From: Planococcus sp. A6 | GTDB taxonomy: Bacteria; Bacillota; Bacilli; Bacillales_A; Planococcaceae | Reading direction: 5' to 3' | Length of the DNA: 41,002 bases | Assembly: GCF_028823615.1 (NCBI RefSeq) | Contig: NZ_JAPEHT010000013.1 | Span: 1-41,002, forward strand | In this document: piece after piece, positions 1-7,304 of the stretch | Position numbering within the stretch: position 1 is the stretch's first letter | Layout of the letters: every line of letters begins with the position of its first letter | Program-made: the position numbers and the translations under genes | The notes under the pieces: model-generated | Databases searched by the model: none | What the model saw: only the letters and a program-made list of their open reading frames with translations | What the model was told of the DNA's origin: nothing

Positions 1-95
1 TCGTCGCTGCGCTCCTGCAGGGTCTCAATTGTCTCGCTGATCCTCCCGGAGTCGCCGATTTCCGCTCCATCTCTAGTTTTAGAGGGGCAGTAAAT
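1..95. repeat. Intergenic repeat block A, copy 1 (cut by window edge)
   Basis: Positions 19-55 are identical over 37 bases to 6205-6241, and the similarity continues on both sides. After the core, both copies carry a CTCTA/TAGAG mini-hairpin with different 4-base loops. The segment is noncoding. The left edge lies outside the window. Block A is followed by block B here and at the other two sites. Confidence 0.8.
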
Positions 96-329
96 GCCAT
101 ATTTCACTGAGTGATAAGCGTTACTAGTAGAAAGAGCTTTTTGAATTTCTGCTTACTTATATAGAAGAAAGTAGTTTTGATAAATTACAACTTAAGTTTA
201 GAAAACCTTAATTCACCGTTAGTACAAGTCACCGCGACTCAGCGTAAAGCGCTGGGAGCAGTCTCGCATTCTTCGCGTCACCACAAAATAAAAACAATGA
301 AATCCAATTAATCTATCCATTTCACATTG

Positions 330-430
330 AATTGACCCGAGCGCCGGCGCGTCCAAGGGCTAGGCGAAGTGACGAGACCGGTGCTTTTCCGGGCTCATCA
401 CGAAAGCCATGCCCAAAGCGCCAAGCGCTG
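330..430. repeat. Intergenic repeat block B, copy 1, with conserved-geometry hairpin
   Basis: This is a diverged copy of the element at 3556-3790 and 6329-6545. The centre folds as follows: outer stem GTGACGAG (369-376) with CTCATCAC (394-401, one C/A mismatch), then an unpaired A377/G393, then inner stem CCGG (378-381) with CCGG (389-392), and a 7-base loop. The other two copies keep the same layout with different paired bases. A shared tail (GAAAGC, then CCCAAAGCG) follows. The function is unknown; it could be a structured RNA or a DNA hairpin element. Confidence 0.6.
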
Positions 431-540
431 TATTACGAAAGGAAATCCTTTAAATGCTTAAATTTGTTTATTACTAGTGCAACTCATTCAATAACTAATA
501 AAAGAAACACAATACATATCTATAGAAGGAGGCTGTCCAT

Positions 541-1506
541 ATGAAGAAGATTCTATCGATCGATGGCGGGGGCATACGGGGGATTTTGCCGGCGATGATG
601 CTGTGTGAACTGGAGCGGCGTACGGGTAAACCGGTCTCTGAACAATTCGATATCTTCGTTGGCACGTCGACCGGGGCGATCTTGGCGCTCGGACTCTTGG
701 TCCCTGACGGCAAGAAGCCGCGCTATACGGCAAACGACATCCTCAAGCTCTACGAAACGGAAGCCGAGCGCATGTTCCGGAAATCGTTTCTCCACCGTTC
801 ATTCGGACTCGTGGGGCGTTTTCTTCATACGCAATACAGCCACCGCGAATTCGAACAAGTGCTCAAGCATTACTTCAACGACTTGAAATTATCCGACCTG
901 CTGCAGCCAGCCGTCATTCCGACTTATGACATCCACGGACGGCATGCGCATTTCTTCAAAAGCACCGTCATCAATTTGAACGAACGCCAGCCTGACAGCG
1001 AAATCCGCCATATTATCCGGGCTGCGACGGCGGCACCGAGTTACTTCGCGCCGGCGAAGATCCCGGATTATCCCAAAGCGGCGTTCATTGATGGCGGCGT
1101 GTTCGCCAATGACCCGGGGATGAGCGCTTATACGGAAGGGCTCGAACTTTACGGAGACGAAGAGGAAGACTTTCTGCTCGTATCGCTCGGTACCGGGGAA
1201 GCGCAGCGCGAAGTGGAAGTGACCGGCTGGCGGGCCTTTTTCCATTACGGCTGGGCACGGTCCTTATTGAAAGTCATGATGGACGGCAGTTCCGACTCCG
1301 TCGACCATCAGCTGCGCCATTTGTTGAAAGACGAGGGAATCGACCAACGCTATTACCGCTTCCAGGAAAAGCTGCCCGCGGACGATTCCGGGATCGAGCA
1401 ACTCGACCGCGTGACGCCGGAAAACCTCGCTCGGCTGCGGCAAGTCGCGAAGCGCATGATCGACAGCCAAAGCGCTGAACTCGATAAATTGTGCCGCTTG
1501 TTATGA
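541..1506 (+). CDS. Patatin-like phospholipase family protein
   Basis: This 321-residue protein has the full patatin signature: oxyanion-hole motif DGGGIRG at residues 8-14, nucleophile elbow GTSTG at 41-45 (Ser43), and the catalytic-dyad Asp in DGG at 184-186. The family hydrolyses acyl esters of phospholipids or related lipids with a Ser-Asp dyad. No signal peptide or membrane segment is seen, so it is probably cytosolic or peripheral to the membrane. The ATG is preceded by GAAGGAGGC at a good distance. The gene stands alone between repeat block B and an acyltransferase gene 93 bp downstream. Some patatins (CapV) are CBASS effectors, but no CD-NTase or partner gene is nearby, so a housekeeping or lipid-turnover role is the simpler reading. 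The exact substrate cannot be told from sequence. Confidence 0.9.
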   Translation: MKKILSIDGGGIRGILPAMMLCELERRTGKPVSEQFDIFVGTSTGAILALGLLVPDGKKPRYTANDILKLYETEAERMFRKSFLHRSFGLVGRFLHTQYSHREFEQVLKHYFNDLKLSDLLQPAVIPTYDIHGRHAHFFKSTVINLNERQPDSEIRHIIRAATAAPSYFAPAKIPDYPKAAFIDGGVFANDPGMSAYTEGLELYGDEEEDFLLVSLGTGEAQREVEVTGWRAFFHYGWARSLLKVMMDGSSDSVDHQLRHLLKDEGIDQRYYRFQEKLPADDSGIEQLDRVTPENLARLRQVAKRMIDSQSAELDKLCRLL

Positions 1507-1599
1507 GTTGTCATCGAAGTGTAATGCGTTTGTCGTGGTAATTGCAGCGGTGGCTCGGTTAAAATAAGCGAGGAATCATAGTGAAAAGAGGTCAACCCA

Positions 1600-2625
1600 A
1601 TGGCACGAAGATACGGCTATATGGACTGGATGCGGGTGTTTGCGATCATTACGGTCGTCGGCGTCCACGTCGCATCGAAAATTATCAATAATTACACCAC
1701 CGGCGATTGGGAATGGCATTACGCAAACGCGATCGATAGCGCACTCCGTTGGTGCGTGCCGATCTTCTTCATGCTGAGCGGCGCATTGTTACTTACGCGC
1801 GACTCAAAAGAACAGATTGGTGAATTTCTCCGGAAGCGGCTCGGCAAAGTCCTATTGCCGCTCGTGTTCTGGAGCGCCATCTACATGGCCTATAATATTT
1901 TTCAGCTCGGTGAGGAATATACGCCAGGGCAAATGCTCGGTGCATTCATTTCAGACGATATTTATTTCCATCTTTGGTTTCTCTATATCATCACGGGGCT
2001 GTATTTGATGGCGCCGTTTTTACGCATTCTCGTAAAGCATATGGACAAGACGATGTTCCATTATTTCTTCGCGTTCTGGTTCTTGTTCTCGGCCGCGGTA
2101 CCGATTTTCACGCGGGCGACGGGTTACGAAGTCGCTTTCGCCGGGCAGATGTTCGCGCCGTATATCGGTTATTTCCTACTAGGTGCGTACCTGGTCATGT
2201 ACCCATTGCCGAAGCGCTGGCTACCGACACTTGGGGTGCTCGCGATTATTGGCTATGCGGTTACGCTGTACGGAACGGTGTCGGCCAATGTGGGGCGTGA
2301 AGCGGGCGATTTCGATGACTTCTTCTACGAGCATTATTACCCTCACGCGATCTTTGTTTCGCTCTTCGTTTTCGTTGCGTTCCAGCAGCTCGGTAAGAAC
2401 TTGAAATCGACGCCGCTCATTACGCGCATCAGCACGGCAACGTTTGGGGTCTACATCATTCACCCGCTGATCCAGACCTATTTGAACCGCTTGTTTAATT
2501 TCAACGAAACGACCATCAATGTGTGGATTGGCGTGCCCTTATCGTGGATCGTCATCTTCATCTTGTCGTATGTTGTCATCCGACTGATGCAGAAGACACC
2601 GGTAGTGAGAAGGCTAGTGCCATAG
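1600..2625 (+). CDS. Acyltransferase 3 family integral membrane protein
   Basis: This 341-residue polytopic membrane protein has about ten hydrophobic segments. The N-terminus carries the family hallmark: DWMR followed by a hydrophobic helix ending in VGVHV, with the conserved His at residue 23. Acyltransferase-3 (OafA/WecH/YrhL-like) proteins move acetyl or other acyl groups across the membrane onto surface sugars or peptidoglycan. No SGNH domain is fused to the C-terminus; the protein ends in a short basic tail. It lies 93 bp after the patatin gene in the same direction, and I see no terminator between them, so they may be co-transcribed. It could modify the capsule made further downstream, but that link is inference only. 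GC content matches its neighbours. Confidence 0.88.
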   Translation: MARRYGYMDWMRVFAIITVVGVHVASKIINNYTTGDWEWHYANAIDSALRWCVPIFFMLSGALLLTRDSKEQIGEFLRKRLGKVLLPLVFWSAIYMAYNIFQLGEEYTPGQMLGAFISDDIYFHLWFLYIITGLYLMAPFLRILVKHMDKTMFHYFFAFWFLFSAAVPIFTRATGYEVAFAGQMFAPYIGYFLLGAYLVMYPLPKRWLPTLGVLAIIGYAVTLYGTVSANVGREAGDFDDFFYEHYYPHAIFVSLFVFVAFQQLGKNLKSTPLITRISTATFGVYIIHPLIQTYLNRLFNFNETTINVWIGVPLSWIVIFILSYVVIRLMQKTPVVRRLVP

Positions 2626-2816
2626 GGAATCTAAGCACTTATGTCTATATAACTCTATACACAAGAGGCCACTGATTATTGTGGCAGTGTGTGGACGGGA
2701 TTAATGATTAAAAATTTGATGGATTTGATAGAATAACTCGTATTAAACGGAATACCATGATAAGCTGTATTTAATTGTAAATAAAGGCGGGTTTGTGGGT
2801 ATAAAGGGGTGATAGT

Positions 2817-3227
2817 ATCAAGAGGTCGATTTGGCTAGGCGTAATGATAGCGATGGCGATTGTGCTATCGGCATGTACACATAATGAAGTCATACGGGTC
2901 GGCGTGCCATTTACCGATGGCTTGACCGAAGGGGTTCATTTCCAGAAAGACATCAGTGACCGAGCTTCCATTGTGTCACTCAGAACGATTCTGCAAAACG
3001 AAACCGAGCTCGAGTCGCTCGACCGGTTGTCGGTTGAACCGCAGGCTGTCTTCACCATTGACCGCCCAGACGATGGCGTCCAGGAAATCCGTCGTTTTGT
3101 CTGGTACCGCGATAATGGCCGGGCCATCATGTCCAATGAACGCAACGTTTTGTCCCATAAAGAAAACCAAGAATTTTTCAGGCTGACGGCAGAACAGACG
3201 CAAGACCTGAAAAAGATTCTTCAATAG
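2817..3227 (+). CDS. Small predicted lipoprotein, apparent ATC start codon
   Basis: From the first ATG in frame (2844) the protein begins MIAMAIVLSAC, a lipobox (LSAC) with no positively charged n-region. Reading back in frame to the ATC at 2817 gives a textbook lipoprotein signal: (M)KRSIWLGV, hydrophobic core, LSAC. AAAGGGGTG (2803-2811) sits five bases before that ATC. No ATG, GTG or TTG occurs in frame between the upstream stop (2802-2804) and 2844. Either the gene uses a rare AUC start or its ATG has mutated. The mature part (about 117 residues) is soluble and matches no family I recognise. A hairpin terminator follows. The lipoprotein call is firm; the start is inferred. Confidence 0.7.
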   Translation: MKRSIWLGVMIAMAIVLSACTHNEVIRVGVPFTDGLTEGVHFQKDISDRASIVSLRTILQNETELESLDRLSVEPQAVFTIDRPDDGVQEIRRFVWYRDNGRAIMSNERNVLSHKENQEFFRLTAEQTQDLKKILQ

Positions 3228-3252
3228 GATGTACAAATAGCATAAAGGTGAC

Positions 3253-3279
3253 AAAGCTCTGTTGTTTACAGGGCTTTTT
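3253..3279 (+). terminator. Rho-independent terminator after the lipoprotein gene
   Basis: AAAGCTCTG (3253-3261) pairs with CAGGGCTTT (3269-3277) with one T/G wobble and a 7-base loop, followed by a T-rich tract. It starts 25 bp past the stop codon. Confidence 0.8.
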
Positions 3280-3288
3280 GTTTTGGTT

Positions 3289-3375
3289 TATATAGGAATG
3301 GATAGTGGGGGAGATTGCGCTTCGGGCGGACGCTTTCTGAGGGGGCCGGCTTCAGCCGCTTCCAGCTCGCTCGGG
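3289..3375. repeat. Intergenic repeat block A, copy 2 (partial)
   Basis: As at 6114, this copy begins right after a terminator T-tract with TATATAGGAA and then GATAGTGGGGGAGATT. It shares GACGCTTTC and the AGCCGCTTC/GCTCGC stretch with copy 3, then diverges before the 37-base core. It is noncoding. Confidence 0.65.
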
Positions 3376-3393
3376 AAGTAGTAGTAAATCCCA

Positions 3394-3460
3394 CTGCTCC
3401 CACATCTGCGAGCAGATGCGTCGCAAATGAACAAGCTCAAGTATCTTTCGCTTGTTCATT
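3394..3460. other. Cluster of intergenic inverted repeats
   Basis: ATCTGC (3404-3409) and GCAGAT (3412-3417) form a tight palindrome. CTGCTC (3394-3399) could instead pair with GAGCAG (3410-3415), giving two mutually exclusive hairpins. A separate stem of 11 base pairs joins 3426-3436 to 3450-3460 (core GAACAAGC/GCTTGTTC). There is no T-tract after it, so it does not look like a plain terminator. Confidence 0.5.
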
Positions 3461-3555
3461 AGTCGCCGCCCTACGTTACATCTTTATAAATAGATCATAT
3501 GTTATAAGTGTCATATTCTTTAATAGGTGTTTAGAAAAAATATTCCACTGGATTT

Positions 3556-3790
3556 AATACCTGCAGTAAAATGAGCAAGCTTTCGAAATTCATCCTATCG
3601 ATTGAGCTTCGATACGGTCATGTGATAATTAGAGGACCAATCCCACTTCACTAACTTTTCTCAATGAAATCTCTACACAGTTCCGCACCAAGGGGTGAAG
3701 CGAAGCAATAAGACAAGCGTTCTTCTTGGCTTATTGTGAAAGCTCAACCCCAAGCGGACACTGCGGCTCTTTCAAGAGATGCCCCAAATC
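3556..3790. repeat. Intergenic repeat block B, copy 2, with conserved-geometry hairpin
   Basis: This copy shares a left part (AAGCTTTCGAA, then CATCC) and a right part (GTTCCGC, AGTGAAGCGAAGCAATAAGA-like sequence, AAGCGG tail) with 6329-6545. Its hairpin is: CAATAAG (3706-3712) with CTTATTG (3730-3736), unpaired A3713/G3729, CAAG (3714-3717) with CTTG (3725-3728), and a 7-base loop. The rest of 3228-4054 contains no convincing gene. Confidence 0.75.
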
Positions 3791-3975
3791 AAATCTCTCT
3801 CATTTATCTATCGATATAGGGTTATAAGCAAACACTAAGCGATTTACCTAGCCGATGCCCATCTCATCTCACACAACTAATCAATTAGCTATAACTCCTG
3901 CGTGACTATTTGTTCTCCAGAAACCCATCAATACGATTTCCTCAAGTAAAGCTTATTACAATAGACACAATTTTG

Positions 3976-3989
3976 TGTAAACGCATTCT
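3976..3989 (+). promoter_or_regulatory. Possible cre site (CcpA operator) upstream of the nucleotidase
   Basis: TGTAAACGCATTCT matches the Bacillus cre consensus TGWAANCGNTNWCA at all but two positions. It overlaps a 14-base inverted repeat (ACACAATTTTGTGT, 3965-3978) and lies just before a TATAAT (about 4009), so binding there could control transcription of the gene at 4055. This rests on a motif match only. Confidence 0.3.
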
Positions 3990-4054
3990 ATTCCGAAACC
4001 CGAAGTAGTATAATAACTTTGCTTAACCATTATGAATGATGAGGAGATGGAAGA

Positions 4055-6070
4055 ATGAGCAAGAAACTATCCTTGACGCTCGCCGCTTCGGTGCTCGCGC
4101 TAGGCAGTTTGACAACAGGAGCACCGGCGATTGCAGCGGTAGATAGCAATTCGCAAGCGCAAGAGAACCCTGGAAAAGGCAAGGGGCAAAGCTTTAAAGA
4201 ATACATCCAGGAATGGAAGAACAGCGGCAAAAAAGGAAAGCTCAAAGAAGTCGAATTACAGATTCTCGGCACCTCGGATTTACATACAAACTTCGTTAAC
4301 TACGATTACTACCGCGACGCGAAGTCCAATGCATTGTCGCTCGCGAAAACAGGCGTCTTGATCGAAGATGCGCGCGAAGAAAATGACAACACATTGTTGT
4401 TCGATAACGGCGACTTGATCCAAGGCACTCCATTCGGCGGCTATAAAGTGAACGTCGACCCGCTCGAAGACAACGAATTGCATCCAGCATTCGCAGCACT
4501 CGAGTCGCTCGATTTCGATGCGTCGACACTCGGCAACCACGAGTTCAACTTCGGCCTTGATTATCTTGATAACGCATTAGAGGAAGCGCCGTTCCCGGTA
4601 CTCAATGCCAATGTCTATGACGCAGAAACCGGCGAGAACCGTTTCACGCCGTACACGATCATGGATAAAGAAGTGACGGACCGTAAAGGCAAAAAACACA
4701 CGATTCAAGTCGGCGTCATTGGCGTCGTGGCACCGGGCATCATGGAATGGGACCGCGCGCATCTTGAAGGCGAGGTTATCGCCAAAGATGCTGTCGAAAC
4801 GGTCGAGAAATTCATTCCGGAAGTCGAGAAAGCAGGAGCGGACGTCGTCGTCGTTCTTTCCCATTCCGGCATGGGCGATGAAGTCCATACGGTCGGCGAA
4901 GAAAACGTGACGTATCAATTAACGGAAGTGGACGGCGTCGATGCCATCATCACCGGCCATAACCACGACGTATTCCCAGGATCTTATAGCGAATTGGCGA
5001 ATGTCGACCAGGAAAACGGCACGATCAACGGCACGCCAGTCGTCATGCCTGGTAAATTCGGAAGCCATCTCGGCATCATCGATTTGACGCTTGAGCCGCG
5101 CGGCAAGAAATGGCGCATCACGAATGGTGAAGCGGAACTGCGTGCCATCGATTCAACGACAGATGAAGTCTCTGAGCAAGTCATCGAAGCCGTGAAAGAA
5201 ACGCACGAAGGCACGGTGGAATACATCCGCAGCCCTGTCGGCGAAACGACGGCTCCGATCAACAGCTATTTCTCACTCGTACAAGATGACCCATCTGTGC
5301 AGATCGTCAACAATGCACAACTTTGGTACGCCGAGCAGCAACTCGCTGGAACGGCAAATGCAGATCTTCCGTTACTTTCCGCAGCAGCACCGTTTAAAGC
5401 AGGCGGGCGCAATGGCGGCGATTACTACACGAATATTGAAACCGGCGAAATCGCCATCAAGAACGTCGCAGACCTTTACGTCTACGACAACACTGTCTTC
5501 GTCTTGAAACTGACAGGCGCAGACCTCAAGGAATGGCTCGAAATGTCAGCCGGTCAGTTCAAGCAAATCGACCCGAACGCAGCGGGCGAGCAAACATTCA
5601 TCAACGACAATTACCGCACGTATAACTTCGATGTCATCGATGGCGTCACATACGACATCGATATCACAGAGCCAGCGAAATACGACGGCGAAGGCGCTGT
5701 TGTCAATGAAGGCGCAGAACGCATCGAGAACCTTCAATACGAAGGTGCAGCGATCGACCCGAACCAGGAATTTTTAGTTGTGACGAACAACTACCGTGCG
5801 AGCGGCAACTTCCCGGGTGTCCGCAATGCAACAGAATCCATCGACTTTGCGTATGAGAACCGCCAAGCGATCCAGGATTACATCGTGGAAGTCGGCACAA
5901 TCGATCCTTCTGCAGACGGCAACTGGCAGTTCGCGCCGGTAGCAGGCGACCCGAACCTCGTGTTCGAAACGTCGAACTCGGCACAAAGCTTGGCAGAGAA
6001 AGAGCCAGCGATCCAGTATATTGAAGCCACACAAAACGGCTTCGCCAAATACGGCTACACGATCCAGTAA
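4055..6070 (+). CDS. Secreted 2',3'-cyclic-nucleotide 2'-phosphodiesterase/3'-nucleotidase (CpdB/YfkN type)
   Basis: This 671-residue protein has a Sec signal peptide (basic start, hydrophobic core, likely cut near APAIAA at residues 24-28) and a two-domain 5'-nucleotidase fold. The metallophosphatase domain shows the two-metal motifs DLH (75-77), NGD (118-120), GNHE (160-163), SH (269-270) and GHNH (301-304). The NYDYY stretch right after DLHTNF is typical of CpdB-type rather than UshA-type enzymes. The C-terminal substrate domain (about 385-630) contains the AGGRNGGDY loop. The family releases phosphate and nucleosides from extracellular cyclic and mono-nucleotides. No LPXTG or membrane anchor is seen at the C-terminus, so it is probably released or wall-associated through the basic region after the signal. 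It is a single gene with its own terminator. A possible cre site suggests carbon control. Confidence 0.92.
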   Translation: MSKKLSLTLAASVLALGSLTTGAPAIAAVDSNSQAQENPGKGKGQSFKEYIQEWKNSGKKGKLKEVELQILGTSDLHTNFVNYDYYRDAKSNALSLAKTGVLIEDAREENDNTLLFDNGDLIQGTPFGGYKVNVDPLEDNELHPAFAALESLDFDASTLGNHEFNFGLDYLDNALEEAPFPVLNANVYDAETGENRFTPYTIMDKEVTDRKGKKHTIQVGVIGVVAPGIMEWDRAHLEGEVIAKDAVETVEKFIPEVEKAGADVVVVLSHSGMGDEVHTVGEENVTYQLTEVDGVDAIITGHNHDVFPGSYSELANVDQENGTINGTPVVMPGKFGSHLGIIDLTLEPRGKKWRITNGEAELRAIDSTTDEVSEQVIEAVKETHEGTVEYIRSPVGETTAPINSYFSLVQDDPSVQIVNNAQLWYAEQQLAGTANADLPLLSAAAPFKAGGRNGGDYYTNIETGEIAIKNVADLYVYDNTVFVLKLTGADLKEWLEMSAGQFKQIDPNAAGEQTFINDNYRTYNFDVIDGVTYDIDITEPAKYDGEGAVVNEGAERIENLQYEGAAIDPNQEFLVVTNNYRASGNFPGVRNATESIDFAYENRQAIQDYIVEVGTIDPSADGNWQFAPVAGDPNLVFETSNSAQSLAEKEPAIQYIEATQNGFAKYGYTIQ

Positions 6071-6077
6071 ACAGAAA

Positions 6078-6113
6078 AACAGACCCGAGAGATTTTCTCT
6101 TGGGTCTGTTTTT
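6078..6113 (+). terminator. Strong Rho-independent terminator after the nucleotidase
   Basis: A 13-bp stem (6080-6092 with 6096-6108, core CAGACCCGAGAGA) has a 3-base loop and a TTTTT tract. It starts 8 bp after the stop codon. Confidence 0.93.
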
Positions 6114-6266
6114 ATATAGGAAGAGATAGTGGGGGAGATTTCGCTGCAAGCCGACGCTTTCCGGAGGGCTCGCATTGAGCCGCTTCGATCGCTGCGCGCT
6201 CTGTAGGGTCTCAATTGTCTCGCTGATCCTCCCGGAGTCGCGGCTTTCCGCTTCATCTCTAATAGT
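6114..6266. repeat. Intergenic repeat block A, copy 3 (fullest copy)
   Basis: This copy begins directly after the terminator T-tract (TATATAGGAA, then GATAGTGGGGGAGATT as in copy 2) and carries the 37-base core identical to 19-55 at 6205-6241. It ends with the CTCTA/TAGAG mini-hairpin. It is GC-rich and noncoding, with no transposase or long terminal inverted repeats. Confidence 0.8.
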
Positions 6267-6328
6267 AGAGTGGTATTGAAGGTCATCACATTTCGGAATG
6301 AACGAGTAGAAATAATAAATTGAATATG

Positions 6329-6545
6329 TAGTATCTACAGCAAAATAGGCAAGCTTTCGAAGTCATTCCAACCGCTAAGTGTCGATCCAGTCATGTGCTG
6401 TGTATTGAAGCGCTCACCTCTGCATAAACCAGTCACGATGGAATCTCAAAGCAGTTCCGCGCCACGAGTGAAGCGAAGCAATAAGACAGGAGGTTTTTCT
6501 GGCTTATTGCGAGAGCTTAACCCTAAGCGGCGACTGCAACTAAAA
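6329..6545. repeat. Intergenic repeat block B, copy 3, with conserved-geometry hairpin
   Basis: This copy is similar along its length to 3556-3790. Its hairpin is: GCAATAAG (6478-6485) with CTTATTGC (6503-6510), unpaired A6486/G6502, CAGG (6487-6490) with TCTG (6498-6501, one G/T wobble), and a 7-base loop. The AAGCGG tail follows. Confidence 0.75.
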
Positions 6546-6619
6546 CGAGATGATTCACCCAACCTGTTCTCTTTTCTCTATCAAGAATAGGTAGTAAGGA
6601 TAAAGGTGTCACAAATCTC

Positions 6620-6871
6620 CTAGCGAGGCATATGCCCCTCAACTTTCAACTTCCGAAAAGCCGCAATCCCGAAGAACAGATAGATCACAAGCACTGTCGC
6701 AGCAAGCGGTACGGAGATATTGGATAAGCTGAACAGCTGATAGACAAACCAGAGAAGAGATAGCGCACCCACAAATAGTCCTGCGCGTTTGTTTTTCCGG
6801 TAGATGTTCATGAAAATAATGGAAGCCAGTGCCCCCATAATGAGCGCCGCGCCTACGAAAAGAATATACAT
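6620..6871 (-). CDS. Small integral membrane protein of unknown function
   Basis: This 83-residue protein has about three hydrophobic segments (roughly 1-20, 30-47 and 54-70) with a basic loop RKNKR after the first, and a short charged C-terminus. I do not recognise a family. The ATG at 6871 has no good ribosome binding site close by; the nearest purine run is GGGAG, then GAGG, about 24-33 bases upstream. In frame, an ATC six codons upstream would sit better relative to GGGAG and would add IELSII, but no ATG, GTG or TTG exists there. It is flanked by repeat block B on one side and the long spacer before 7305 on the other, so it is probably a single-gene unit. Confidence 0.6.
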   Translation of the reverse strand: MYILFVGAALIMGALASIIFMNIYRKNKRAGLFVGALSLLWFVYQLFSLSNISVPLAATVLVIYLFFGIAAFRKLKVEGHMPR

Positions 6872-7184
6872 AATGATTGATAACTCGATATGCCTCGTCT
6901 CCCTTCAGTCCGTCCATCCTAACATACCCAGTTTTGAGTTTCTTCTATAATAAAGAGTTCAAACCATAACCAACTCCCTCATACTATATATTCAAAAAGA
7001 CTGTCAAAAGTTCGACAACAATAACATTTTAAGAACAGAGTGACGGTGTAAACCTATAAAAATGTATTTATCGCTTCAAAATTGGATAATATCTTGAAAT
7101 AGTTAAAACTAAAGTCACTTAAAATTTACCGAAAGTATTCCATAATACCTAAATGTTCTGTATACTTAAACCACTATTTGAAAT

Positions 7185-7200
7185 ACAAGTTTTAACTTGT
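7185..7200. promoter_or_regulatory. 16-base palindrome upstream of the SDR gene
   Basis: ACAAGTTTTAACTTGT is a perfect inverted repeat with 7-base arms and a TT centre, about 105 bp before the start at 7305, in an otherwise AT-rich 430-bp spacer (6872-7304) with no gene. It could be an operator for the SDR/glycosyltransferase pair. The following TTTTTAAC also allows a weak terminator reading. Confidence 0.35.
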
Positions 7201-7304
7201 TTTTAACTTCTAGCCGGTAAATTATAGAAAACGGCAAAAGAGGTGGGGGCATCATGGGAATGGTTTCGAAAATCCAACCGAACGGAAAGGAGGAGCAATC
7301 AAAC

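Noticed and set aside
332-544. 70-codon open frame before the patatin gene
   Set aside because: It overlaps repeat block B; low-complexity Arg/Pro start, no ribosome site, and the frame is not kept in other copies.
541-2625. Patatin plus membrane protein as a CBASS-like defence pair
   Set aside because: No CD-NTase, ubiquitin-like or other signalling partner is present, and the second gene is a plain acyltransferase-3 protein.
3315-3557. 80-codon open frame in the 3.3-kb spacer
   Set aside because: It runs through repeat block A and hairpins, has no ribosome site, and the related repeat copies do not keep the frame.
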